A stretch of 62,136 nt of DNA, from NCBI GenBank assembly GCA_045629845.1, contig JAZQRZ010000212.1:1-62136 (forward strand), written 5' to 3'. The notes below the pieces were generated by a model. It searched no databases. It had not been told where the DNA came from and worked only from the letters and a program-made list of their open reading frames with translations. The DNA is from UBA9715 sp045629845 (lineage in GTDB: Bacteria > Actinomycetota > Coriobacteriia > Coriobacteriales > Eggerthellaceae). Shown piece by piece: positions 9,410 through 16,510 of this stretch. The position numbers and the translations under genes are program-made. Each line of letters opens with the position of its first letter. The stretch's first letter is position 1.

Positions 9410-10882
9410 CTATTCTTTAAGATGCAGGATGAGGCGACCTTCGCCCGTTGCGTCCTGATGCTGGCTAGCCAGCAGAACCTCCTCGATGATGTCAGTGCAC
9501 GATGTGGCCACCATGCGGGCATGATGGTTTTTCTCGAGCTCTTCAAGAGTCAAATCGAACGAATCCTTTAGATTCGTAAAATGGAAGTGCTGTAGACCTA
9601 CACTGTACACTCGGCTCTCGTCAATGGGCGCACCCTCATAATCGAACCTCGTAAACGAATGCGTAGCCTGATCGTATTCCACCACCAACCCATGCGAAAG
9701 CTGATAAAACTCAGTATGCTCGCCGGCCAGCGCCTCGTCGCGCAACATGCGCATGATTGCATGCTTCAGCTGCGCACCAGTCATGAACACAGCATGCACC
9801 GCATCATCGTATGGGAAGCATTCGTTAAGATTACCTTTCGTGACAATAGGCCCAAGCTGCTCGGTACGAATGCTGCCCGACCCCAATAGAAATACGTCAA
9901 CACCCAACGCGTCGCGCAACACATCGCTGAAAAGATCCCCCAACTCGGTTTCACGAATGCGCGTAGGATGTGTAAGCTCACGCACAAAACGCGTGACAAT
10001 CTGGCCGTACTTCGCGTCAGTGATACCCTTGTAGTTCGTAATAAGCTCCTCGATGGCTGGATCTTTAGGACAATGATCGATATCGATGGACACCGTCTTC
10101 CACGTATACGAGTCGATGCAGTTATGCCACGTGTCCACAACCAAGTCAAAGCGGCCAATCTGGTCGGTGCCCGTACCTGCCTGCACAATGGGAATACCGT
10201 TCACCACGGCTGGTTCGTCAGGTAACGTATGCGAATGACCACCAATGATAATGTCGACACCCCATGCAGGATTAAGCAATTCAGCCAGCTTCTTATCCTC
10301 CTCGAAGCCGATGTGCGTAAGCAACACAGTAAGATCAACGTCGAGCGAATTGTACGTATTGCAGATGCGCCCGATTTCTTCTGCTGCATCTTCGAGCGTG
10401 ACAAATGTTCCGATAAGCCCATCAGTCTTGCACTGCATAAGCGCAACCTCGGTAATGACTCCGATGAACAGCACCTTCAAGCCATCGACCTGAATGATAC
10501 GGAACGGCTCGAACAGGCGCGCATGGTTAGTCGTGATATGAAGGTTCGCATTGATGATAGGAAAATCGGCACACTTTTCTAGGAACAACAGGTGAGCCAC
10601 ACCATAGTCAACCTCATGATTGCCAACAGTGACAATGTCGGGCGCCAAAGCATTCATAATCTGGATGGTCGAGATACCTTGGAACTCCGAATCGATAATC
10701 GAACCGCGAAACATGTCGCCTGCGATGGCGTAGATAACGGCATTCCCATCACGACGAACCTGGTTCACATACCCAGCAAGCATTGAAACGCCACCAACCA
10801 GGCTGGTGTCGACTGTTTCGGCCAGAAAATCGCCATGCAGGTCGTTAGAGTGGAGCAAAGTGAGCTTCTTTTTCATCATCAT
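9410..10882 (-). CDS. bifunctional metallophosphatase / 5'-nucleotidase family protein, cytoplasmic form
   Basis: Predicted two-metal phosphoesterase acting on nucleotides or related phosphate esters. Motifs of the calcineurin-like fold appear in order: NDLHGD, GDMFRGS, GNHEVDYG and GGHSHT. The C-terminal half is a 5'-nucleotidase C domain, with GSGSIRTE and a substrate-pocket stretch. Family members are usually exported, but this one has no signal peptide (starts MMMKKKLTLLHSNDLHG), so it probably acts in the cytoplasm. A GTG nine bases further upstream is in frame, but AAAAGG fits the ATG at 10882. It stands 76 nt upstream of the envelope operon. Confidence 0.9.
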   Translation of the reverse strand: MMMKKKLTLLHSNDLHGDFLAETVDTSLVGGVSMLAGYVNQVRRDGNAVIYAIAGDMFRGSIIDSEFQGISTIQIMNALAPDIVTVGNHEVDYGVAHLLFLEKCADFPIINANLHITTNHARLFEPFRIIQVDGLKVLFIGVITEVALMQCKTDGLIGTFVTLEDAAEEIGRICNTYNSLDVDLTVLLTHIGFEEDKKLAELLNPAWGVDIIIGGHSHTLPDEPAVVNGIPIVQAGTGTDQIGRFDLVVDTWHNCIDSYTWKTVSIDIDHCPKDPAIEELITNYKGITDAKYGQIVTRFVRELTHPTRIRETELGDLFSDVLRDALGVDVFLLGSGSIRTEQLGPIVTKGNLNECFPYDDAVHAVFMTGAQLKHAIMRMLRDEALAGEHTEFYQLSHGLVVEYDQATHSFTRFDYEGAPIDESRVYSVGLQHFHFTNLKDSFDLTLEELEKNHHARMVATSCTDIIEEVLLASQHQDATGEGRLILHLKE

Positions 10883-10900
10883 GACCGCCACCTTTTGCGT

Positions 10901-11086
10901 TCAGCTGTTAATACCACCAACCTGCGAACTTATCCGCGCACCTATTCCAAGGAATATCTTAATGACAGTGAGCAAGATGGTCGGGTTCGTAAACAAATTG
11001 AACTCGTACACCCAGTGATAAACGCCGTCCTCATCAACGACGATAGAACTACCTTGTGGTGGAGCGGGCTTTGCAGATGTGTTCAT
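10901..11086 (-). pseudogene. short membrane protein, probably the N-terminal remnant of a longer one
   Basis: 61 codons from ATG 11086, with AAGGGG ahead of it. The sequence runs from a flexible start through DEDGVYHWVYEFNLFTNP into one hydrophobic stretch (TILLTVIKIFLGIG) and stops soon after. A WVYE segment leading into a first membrane helix looks like the beginning of a multi-pass protein rather than a complete one. It ends 18 nt before the phosphoesterase start. It could still be translated as a small membrane protein. The truncation reading is an inference from shape and from the two broken genes next to it. Confidence 0.45.
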
Positions 11087-11276
11087 ACAGCACACCCCTT
11101 TTGCTCGGGGCGCTTGCCTCAGGAAACGCCCACTAGTCAATTAATGAGCAACACACTTGTAGTATACCAGCGAACAGCAGCACCAAGCCTCCCTTGAGGC
11201 ACATTTTCCTGTTTCGTAAAGCTACTCTGCAAGCTGTCCGATTACTGCCGTGAAAAGGCACTTTGAGCGCTTTGTC

Positions 11277-11591
11277 TTATTCGCTATCGTACGTCGTTAC
11301 TTGCTTGATGAAAGTACCTTTGTGTATTTCATCAATCGCCTGAATAATCTCATCGGAAGTGTTCATGACAATCGGTCCATACCATTCAACTGGCTCATTC
11401 AGCTTGTTCGAACACATGAACAGAATCTCGATTGGTTCGTCACCCGCTTCAATGGTAACAACATCGCCGTCGCCTAGCTTCGCCGCCGTTTTTGCGGAAA
11501 CAGCCGTTCCGCTGACCGTAGCAGCCCCATGCAGGAAACACTCGCACCAGCGGTCGGGTTCTTCGCGCTGACACGACCGAAACTTATTCAA
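11277..11591 (-). pseudogene. pirin family protein, C-terminal fragment
   Basis: The open stretch encodes the end of a pirin: FLHGAATVSG, an acidic GDGDVVTIEAGDEP segment, ILFMCSNKLNEPVEWYGPIV, then MNTSDEIIQAIDEIHKGTFI, which matches the usual pirin C-terminus. The N-terminal cupin with the metal-binding HPH residues is absent. The upstream sequence instead holds an unrelated 17-codon ORF and then the sortase fragment. Thus about two thirds of the gene is missing. The first ~25 residues of the open frame do not look like pirin. Probably non-functional. Confidence 0.7.
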
Positions 11592-11637
11592 AGCCAGCGT
11601 GACTTCATCTCTTCTGCGATTTCAAGCAAATCGAGAA

Positions 11638-11928
11638 TCATAGAGGAAACTCCTCTTCCACAACAGCAAGAGCAACATACGTATCGCACGGCGGGTAATC
11701 ATCAGAGCACGTGCTGCACACGAGCAAGCGGTCGCGCGCGGAGGGACGAATGCTGGCAGGAACAATGTTTTCGGAGAAGATGCGCTCGAGCCATGACTCG
11801 AAGTCCGCATCATCAACGAAACGGATACGCTCTGGCCACGGGTCGCTTGCCTGGTAGTTCACACCCGCGAACCAGCGCGCAATGTAGCGCACGCCTTCGT
11901 GAATAAGCTCTACATGACAACGTTCAAG
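11638..11928 (-). pseudogene. class B sortase, C-terminal fragment
   Basis: After an in-frame TAG at 11929-11931 the frame encodes VRYIARWFAGVNYQ, DPWPERIRFVDDADF, SWLERIF and DRLLVCSTCSDDYPPCDTYV. The STC followed by a downstream beta strand matches the catalytic Cys region of class B sortases, whose catalytic His and first half are missing here. There is no ribosome site or membrane anchor. It lies directly before the pirin fragment, so both genes appear to have lost their 5' parts, possibly in deletions that joined them. Sortase identity is likely but rests on the end of the domain only. Confidence 0.55.
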
Positions 11929-12014
11929 CTATATCTGCATTGTAAGTATAAAAGGCCTTTAACGAGGCACGCCGATGCTTTGATATGGGGCGGTTACTTG
12001 CCTCTTGAATACAA

Positions 12015-12040
12015 AAAAGGCCCGACGAATCGGGCCTTTT
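12015..12040 (-). terminator. intrinsic terminator of rpmE
   Basis: Perfect inverted repeat of 11 bp (aaaaggcccga / tcgggcctttt) with a CGAA loop, followed on the minus strand by a T-run; 20 nt after the rpmE stop. Confidence 0.9.
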
Positions 12041-12059
12041 CGTAAACTGTTGCGATTGC

Positions 12060-12530
12060 TTATTCAGCAGCAGCTTCTTCAGCAGCAACCTCTGCGGCAG
12101 CAGCTTCAACAGCCTCGGCAACTTCTTCAGCTTCAGCAGCAGCTTCAGCCTTAGCAGCAGCGGCAGCTTCGCGTTCGGCTTCAACAGCAGCCTTCTTTGC
12201 AAACTCTTCAGCGCGCTTAGCCTTTTCAGCAGCCTTAGCTTCACGTTCTGCCTTGCGCTTTTCTTCAGCAGCAGCAACTTCAGCAGCACGCTTAGCCTTA
12301 CGAGCAGCTTCGCGCTCGGCAACAAGCTTATCGGCAGCGCCGAACTTGTCGCTGAAGCGCTGTACGCGTCCGCCCGTGTCAACAAACTTCTGCTGACCAG
12401 TGTAGAACGGGTGGCAAGCGCTACAGATTTCGATGCGAATCTCGGGCTTGGTGGAACGCGTCTGGAACGTGTTACCACAGCTGCACACTACGGTGCAATC
12501 CACATAGTCGGGATGAATACCAGGTTTCAT
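12060..12530 (-). CDS. rpmE: 50S ribosomal protein L31 with an 85-residue Ala/Glu/Lys-rich extension
   Basis: Residues 1-70 are an ordinary zinc-containing L31 (starts MKPGIHPDYVDC), with Cys16, Cys18, Cys36 and Cys39 as zinc ligands. Normal L31 ends near residue 70. Here it continues to 156 residues with a charged, alanine-rich helix built from AEREAxxKAKR-like units, which grades into an acidic AAAEVAAEEAAAE end. The start ATG at 12530 has AAGGAG eight bases upstream; an in-frame start at 12587 is not needed. The gene is alone, with its own terminator, far from prfA. Confidence 0.92.
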   Translation of the reverse strand: MKPGIHPDYVDCTVVCSCGNTFQTRSTKPEIRIEICSACHPFYTGQQKFVDTGGRVQRFSDKFGAADKLVAEREAARKAKRAAEVAAAEEKRKAEREAKAAEKAKRAEEFAKKAAVEAEREAAAAAKAEAAAEAEEVAEAVEAAAAEVAAEEAAAE

Positions 12531-12666
12531 TTCAGGTTCTCCTTTTCCGCCCTGGTTTCCGACCAGGGCCAAGACAAGCCTTTGCATGATAGCACAGCGT
12601 TTAACAGGCTTAAATAGTTTCTTTATTCCTTCACATCAGAAAGCAATGAAATGAAAACTGGCTAAG

Positions 12667-13986
12667 CTATACAAACCAACCAATCGAGTTAAACACAACC
12701 ATATAAACAGTAGCCACAACGACGGTAACTATCATGATAGGAAACCCGACCTTTGTAAAACTCATAAACGAAATCGGATAGCCTTCACGATTAGCTATTG
12801 ATGACAACACAACGTTCGCCGATGCGCCGACCAATGTTCCGTTGCCACCCAAACATGCACCGAGCGATAGCGCCCACCACAACGGCGCAACATCTATCCC
12901 CTGAGCCTGCATAACAGCAATGATAGGAATCATAGTTGCAACAAAGGGAATGTTATCAAGAATGGCAGACAAAATCGCTGAACCCCAAAGAAGCACGATG
13001 ATAAGCAGAACAGTATTGCCACCTGTAACATCAACCATCCAAGTGCCAATCATTTCGATAACACCTGTATGCACCATTCCACCGACAACCATAAATAAGC
13101 CTAAGAAGAAGCCTATGGTTGTCCATTCGACATCATGTACTACTTCTTCAAGATTAGCTCGTGATATGAGCAAAATAACCGCCGCAGCAGCTAGTGCTAT
13201 GACACCCGATTCCAAGTTAAGTGCACCGTGTGCCATGAAAGCAACAACCACAATGCAGATCATAATTACGCTAAGCCTAAAGAGGAAATGGTCTTGGATA
13301 GCCTCTTTCTCATCAAGCTCCATGACATTTTTCATGTCAACAGGATTGACGCACAAATTGCGCCCATACATATATTTGAAGACAACGATAATCACAAGCA
13401 TTATGACAACAACGCACGGCGCATCGTACTTGATAAAGTCAAAAAACGTAAGACCAGCCTGAGAACCAATCATGATGTTGGGAGGGTCACCTATCAGTGT
13501 GGCAGTACCACCTACATTTGAAGAAAGGATTTCGGCAACAAGATACGGAGTTGCATCAAGCTTTAATGTACGACACAGCATGATGGTCATAGGACCCATA
13601 AGAAGAATGGTCGTAACGTTATCAAGAAATGCCGAAAATACAGCGGTGATAATGCAAAACGCCACCATTATCTTCCATGGGTCACCCTTGCAAATCTTTG
13701 CTGATTTGATCGCTACATACTCGAACATGCCAGATAACTTAACTACTGCCACGAACATCATCATGCCACACAGTACGGCAAGAGTATTAAAGTCAATTTC
13801 TTCCATCCCCTCTTCCCAAGTAAGGATGGTAATGGGATCACCGAATACTGGCGATACAGCTGTAATGATAAGAATGGTTACAGCACCAGCAAGAGCGGCA
13901 ACGGCTCGGTGAATCTTCTCGGAAACCACCAAGGCCATGACCGCAACGAACACCACAATAGATACGATTTGCGCAGCGGTAAACAA
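12667..13986 (-). CDS. ArsB/NhaD (ion transporter superfamily) permease
   Basis: 439 aa with about 11 membrane helices. The first repeat contains DNVTTILLMGP and the sequence NVGGTATLIGDPPNIM. The second repeat contains DNIPFVATMIPI and GNGTLVGASANVV. These are the paired hairpin motifs of the ArsB/NhaD/SLC13-like superfamily. Substrate may be an organic or inorganic anion or Na+/H+ exchange; arsenite export is not supported by any neighbouring ars gene. The start is TTG at 13986 with GAGGAG five bases before it. It is followed on the same strand, upstream, by a 56-aa ORF and an SLC13 transporter, suggesting a shared substrate field with the molybdoenzyme at 16.5-19 kb. Confidence 0.85.
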   Translation of the reverse strand: MFTAAQIVSIVVFVAVMALVVSEKIHRAVAALAGAVTILIITAVSPVFGDPITILTWEEGMEEIDFNTLAVLCGMMMFVAVVKLSGMFEYVAIKSAKICKGDPWKIMVAFCIITAVFSAFLDNVTTILLMGPMTIMLCRTLKLDATPYLVAEILSSNVGGTATLIGDPPNIMIGSQAGLTFFDFIKYDAPCVVVIMLVIIVVFKYMYGRNLCVNPVDMKNVMELDEKEAIQDHFLFRLSVIMICIVVVAFMAHGALNLESGVIALAAAAVILLISRANLEEVVHDVEWTTIGFFLGLFMVVGGMVHTGVIEMIGTWMVDVTGGNTVLLIIVLLWGSAILSAILDNIPFVATMIPIIAVMQAQGIDVAPLWWALSLGACLGGNGTLVGASANVVLSSIANREGYPISFMSFTKVGFPIMIVTVVVATVYMVVFNSIGWFV

Positions 13987-14036
13987 TGAAACTCCTCACA
14001 CACAATTACTTGTAAAGCTGAAGCTACGAGGAGCCA

Positions 14037-14207
14037 TTACTTCTTTTCAGTCTCCCGATATCCTTCAATGCGCTTTTCATAGCGATGAAACACTTCATCG
14101 CGACGTTGCTCATAAGACTTCCCGCGATTTTGGCGCGCCTGCTTTGACGCCTTAACTGCAACAAAAATGACAAATGCTGTTATTAGAACGCCGAATACTA
14201 TTTCCAT
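14037..14207 (-). CDS. 56-aa single-pass membrane protein between two anion transporters
   Basis: Small ORF starting MEIVFGVLITAFVIFVAVK: one N-terminal hydrophobic helix, then a strongly charged tail rich in Arg, Glu, Lys and Tyr (QRRDEVFHRYEKRIEGYRE). It starts 25 nt after the long hairpin at 14232-14270 and ends 50 nt before the start of the ArsB/NhaD permease, same strand. The ribosome site is weak. Its size and position suggest an accessory subunit or regulator of one of the transporters. No family recognised. Confidence 0.6.
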   Translation of the reverse strand: MEIVFGVLITAFVIFVAVKASKQARQNRGKSYEQRRDEVFHRYEKRIEGYRETEKK

Positions 14208-14231
14208 ACGCCATCGTTTCCAATCGCATAA

Positions 14232-14270
14232 TGATAATCACCGAGCAGATAGCCTGCCCGGTGATTATCA
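14232..14270. terminator. long near-perfect hairpin after the SLC13 transporter
   Basis: Arms tgataatcaccg / cggtgattatca (12 bp), with an inner gcag / ctgc extension, give a stem of about 16 bp with one mismatch. It is located between the SLC13 gene and the 56-aa ORF. There is no T-run, so it may be an attenuator, processing site or mRNA stabiliser rather than a classic terminator. Confidence 0.65.
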
Positions 14271-14329
14271 AACCTCAGTACACAGTGACCAACAGAGCTT
14301 TGAACTTTACCCAACGAAGGAGAGTTCAA

Positions 14330-15826
14330 CTAAACAAAAATACCTGTGATAATCGGGCCGAGCACAATTACAACAATCCAAAGGATGACCGTTGGCGGCC
14401 AAGCCTTCTTCAACCAATCAGCCATGCTGATCCAACCATATTTGTAAGAACACAGCATGATGGCATCAAACGGCAGGAACGAAGTAACAGCGCCAATAGA
14501 ACCACCAATAGCAGCAATCAAAGTACCATTAAGCTCGGGAACTACGGCAGCCAGACCAAACATAACAGGCAGTGCCACGGATACGGTCGGCGGGCCAATC
14601 GGAATGAGAATGTGCAGAATACCCGTAACGATAACTGCAACAATCACTACTACGATAAATGGCCATGCTGCAGCACCGCCAAAAATCAGACCGACAGCCC
14701 AACCAACGATACCAGTCTGCATCATGCCAGTAACGAGGCACTGCACGCCAATGATAAGCATGATGATGTCCCACGAGACAGAAGCATCGAAGTCTTCCTT
14801 AGTCAACAAGCTAATACCAGGAATGAAGGCAACGCAAGCACCGATGAAGCAAACGAGCATCGAGTTGATCTGCGGAACCCACGTGGAAGCCAGACAGATG
14901 CCAAACACGATAACAAACCAGACAATAATCTTGATTTCGCGCGAGCTCATCTTGCCATAGTCAGCCAACTTGTCCTTAACAACCTCAAGAGCTTCGGGCT
15001 TAATCTCTTCGCACTTGAACGCCTTAGCAACATAAAGACTCGCCAATACAGACGTGACAAGCGCAATCGGGATCATCGTGATGCACCATTGGCCAAACGA
15101 CACCGTAACACCCAAAGCAGACTCAACCATGCTCATGCAAAGCATGTTCAGAGAGTTACCAACAGGAGTGCCAATACCGCCGATAGCAGCTGTCGTGCCG
15201 CACAATACAGTAAATGCTTTGCCTAATTCAGATACCTTTGCCTTGCCGCCATTGGCTTCGCAAATAGAAATACCGATGCCACAGAAAATTGCAGATGCAG
15301 CAAGGTCGGAAATAAACATAGACAGAATTGAACATGCCAGACCAAACATTACAAACAGCTTAGTAATGTTGTTTCCAGCAAAGTTCAAAGCGGCCTTAGC
15401 TACGCGATACGGAATCGGCGTACTCATAACTGCGCCAGAAACCGTAAAGACGAACAAGCAGTAAACAGGAACCAACAAGCTTGACGCATTAAACACACTC
15501 GGAAGAGCAGCCCCGTTATAACTGAGCGCAGGATCCGTAATAGCGTTATACGGAAGAACCCCTGTTATCGGCAGCAGGAAGTAAATTAATACGACAGTAA
15601 TCGTAAAAGGTACGCCTTCTGTACACCACAACACGATGCAGCTAAACAGAATGCCTGCTGCCGACATTGCCTGATGAGGAAGCCCGTCAGGCGTTGGAAG
15701 TACAAATTGGAACAACAAGAAAATCACAGCAGCAGCAATGATGCCGATAAGGCGACTGCGCTGAGTTTTTGAATCTGGAAACGGTGTGCCAAACGTGTGT
15801 TTGGCAACAACATCCTCAGTACCCAT
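14330..15826 (-). CDS. SLC13 (DASS) family anion:cation symporter
   Basis: 498 aa, multi-pass membrane protein of the divalent anion:Na+ symporter group, which moves C4-dicarboxylates, related carboxylates or sulfate. Family-type features are the paired segments GTTAAIGGIGTPVGNSLN and GPPTVSVALPVM, and the SDLAASAIFCGI helix. The ATG is preceded by GGAGGGG. It lies downstream of the FeS/molybdopterin pair on the same strand with a 312-nt gap, and upstream of another anion permease. Substrate is unproven; context suggests uptake of the compound used by the oxidoreductase. Confidence 0.85.
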   Translation of the reverse strand: MGTEDVVAKHTFGTPFPDSKTQRSRLIGIIAAAVIFLLFQFVLPTPDGLPHQAMSAAGILFSCIVLWCTEGVPFTITVVLIYFLLPITGVLPYNAITDPALSYNGAALPSVFNASSLLVPVYCLFVFTVSGAVMSTPIPYRVAKAALNFAGNNITKLFVMFGLACSILSMFISDLAASAIFCGIGISICEANGGKAKVSELGKAFTVLCGTTAAIGGIGTPVGNSLNMLCMSMVESALGVTVSFGQWCITMIPIALVTSVLASLYVAKAFKCEEIKPEALEVVKDKLADYGKMSSREIKIIVWFVIVFGICLASTWVPQINSMLVCFIGACVAFIPGISLLTKEDFDASVSWDIIMLIIGVQCLVTGMMQTGIVGWAVGLIFGGAAAWPFIVVVIVAVIVTGILHILIPIGPPTVSVALPVMFGLAAVVPELNGTLIAAIGGSIGAVTSFLPFDAIMLCSYKYGWISMADWLKKAWPPTVILWIVVIVLGPIITGIFV

Positions 15827-16138
15827 GAACCCACCCCTCCCTAGGTTGAATCGGGTATTTCGATAAACGAGTATTCCTTTACAAGAAACTTGTTAAGCTA
15901 GAATCCAACTTCCAATCAATACAGAGTAGCCAGCATAATCAGTCAACGATTAGCTCTCTTGGTTCCCTTATGCACAAACTAAAACTTATCCGGTTGACCT
16001 CATATGCGGCCGCACAAACAGCTCTTCGTCAGTAGCGATATAATCAGTATGGGTGTGGTACTGGTGGCCTTTATGCCCGAGACCACCAGTACCTGCTAGT
16101 CATATCTATAAACAATATGACTTATTCCTGAAGGAATC
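15827..16138. other. 312-nt intergenic region with an inverted repeat
   Basis: No ORF of merit. It holds the promoter region of the SLC13 gene and a hairpin at 16057-16093 (ggtactggtgg / ccaccagtacc, 11 bp, 15-nt centre) that probably ends the oxidoreductase transcript, though no clear T-run follows. The half next to the SLC13 start is AT-rich, with no motif I can name. Confidence 0.6.
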
Positions 16139-16471
16139 TTAAGGAACGAAGATGGCTCCCTTACTACCCTTCTCAACCATCTTCTCGGCCAACTCTTCAA
16201 TCTCGCCGTAATACAGAACCTTAGCCTGACAGTGTTGAACACACGCCGGGATTCCACCAGCCTCGACGCGCTTTTCACACAGGTCGCAAAGCTCCGTTGG
16301 GTAGGCTATATAATCCCAGTGCCATGAACCATCGGGATTCTGGCGAGGCTTATCCTCAAGAACCTTCATACCAAAATCGGTAAGACCAAGCCCTCTCTCG
16401 TTGCGACAAGCAATTTCGCAGCTGTGACAACCAGAGCAGTACTCGAAGTCGATATACAGACCTTTTGCCAT
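16139..16471 (-). CDS. 4Fe-4S ferredoxin-type electron-transfer subunit
   Basis: 110 aa. The N-terminal cluster motif is CSGCHSCEIAC, and a second Cys set follows (CDLC, then IPACVQHCQ), as in shortened DmsB/NrfC-like subunits. It is much shorter than a normal four-cluster B subunit, so it probably carries only two clusters. It has no signal peptide. The gene follows the molybdopterin catalytic subunit by 40 nt and is presumably its redox partner. AAGGGGG precedes the ATG. No membrane anchor gene follows, suggesting a soluble cytoplasmic complex. Confidence 0.88.
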   Translation of the reverse strand: MAKGLYIDFEYCSGCHSCEIACRNERGLGLTDFGMKVLEDKPRQNPDGSWHWDYIAYPTELCDLCEKRVEAGGIPACVQHCQAKVLYYGEIEELAEKMVEKGSKGAIFVP

Positions 16472-16510
16472 TATTCTTACCCCCTTCTCTATCCTAGGAA
16501 TCAGCAGTCA

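Noticed and set aside
11593..11646. 17-codon ORF (MILDLLEIAEEMKSRWL) between the sortase and pirin fragments
   Set aside because: Too short to support; probably part of the decayed sequence.
12060..12330. Repeated gcagcagc-like DNA
   Set aside because: Codes for the alanine/glutamate tail of L31; not a mobile or CRISPR repeat.
12667..13986. Arsenite efflux (ArsB) function
   Set aside because: The family is broad, and no arsR, arsC or arsA lies near; the context is organic-anion metabolism.
14174..15226. 350-codon plus-strand open frame opposite the SLC13 gene
   Set aside because: The sequence is Asn/His/Arg-rich and without recognisable domains; the minus-strand transporter has strong family motifs.
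15827..16138. Possible small gene in the 312-nt gap
   Set aside because: No open frame with a ribosome site and sensible composition; only a hairpin.
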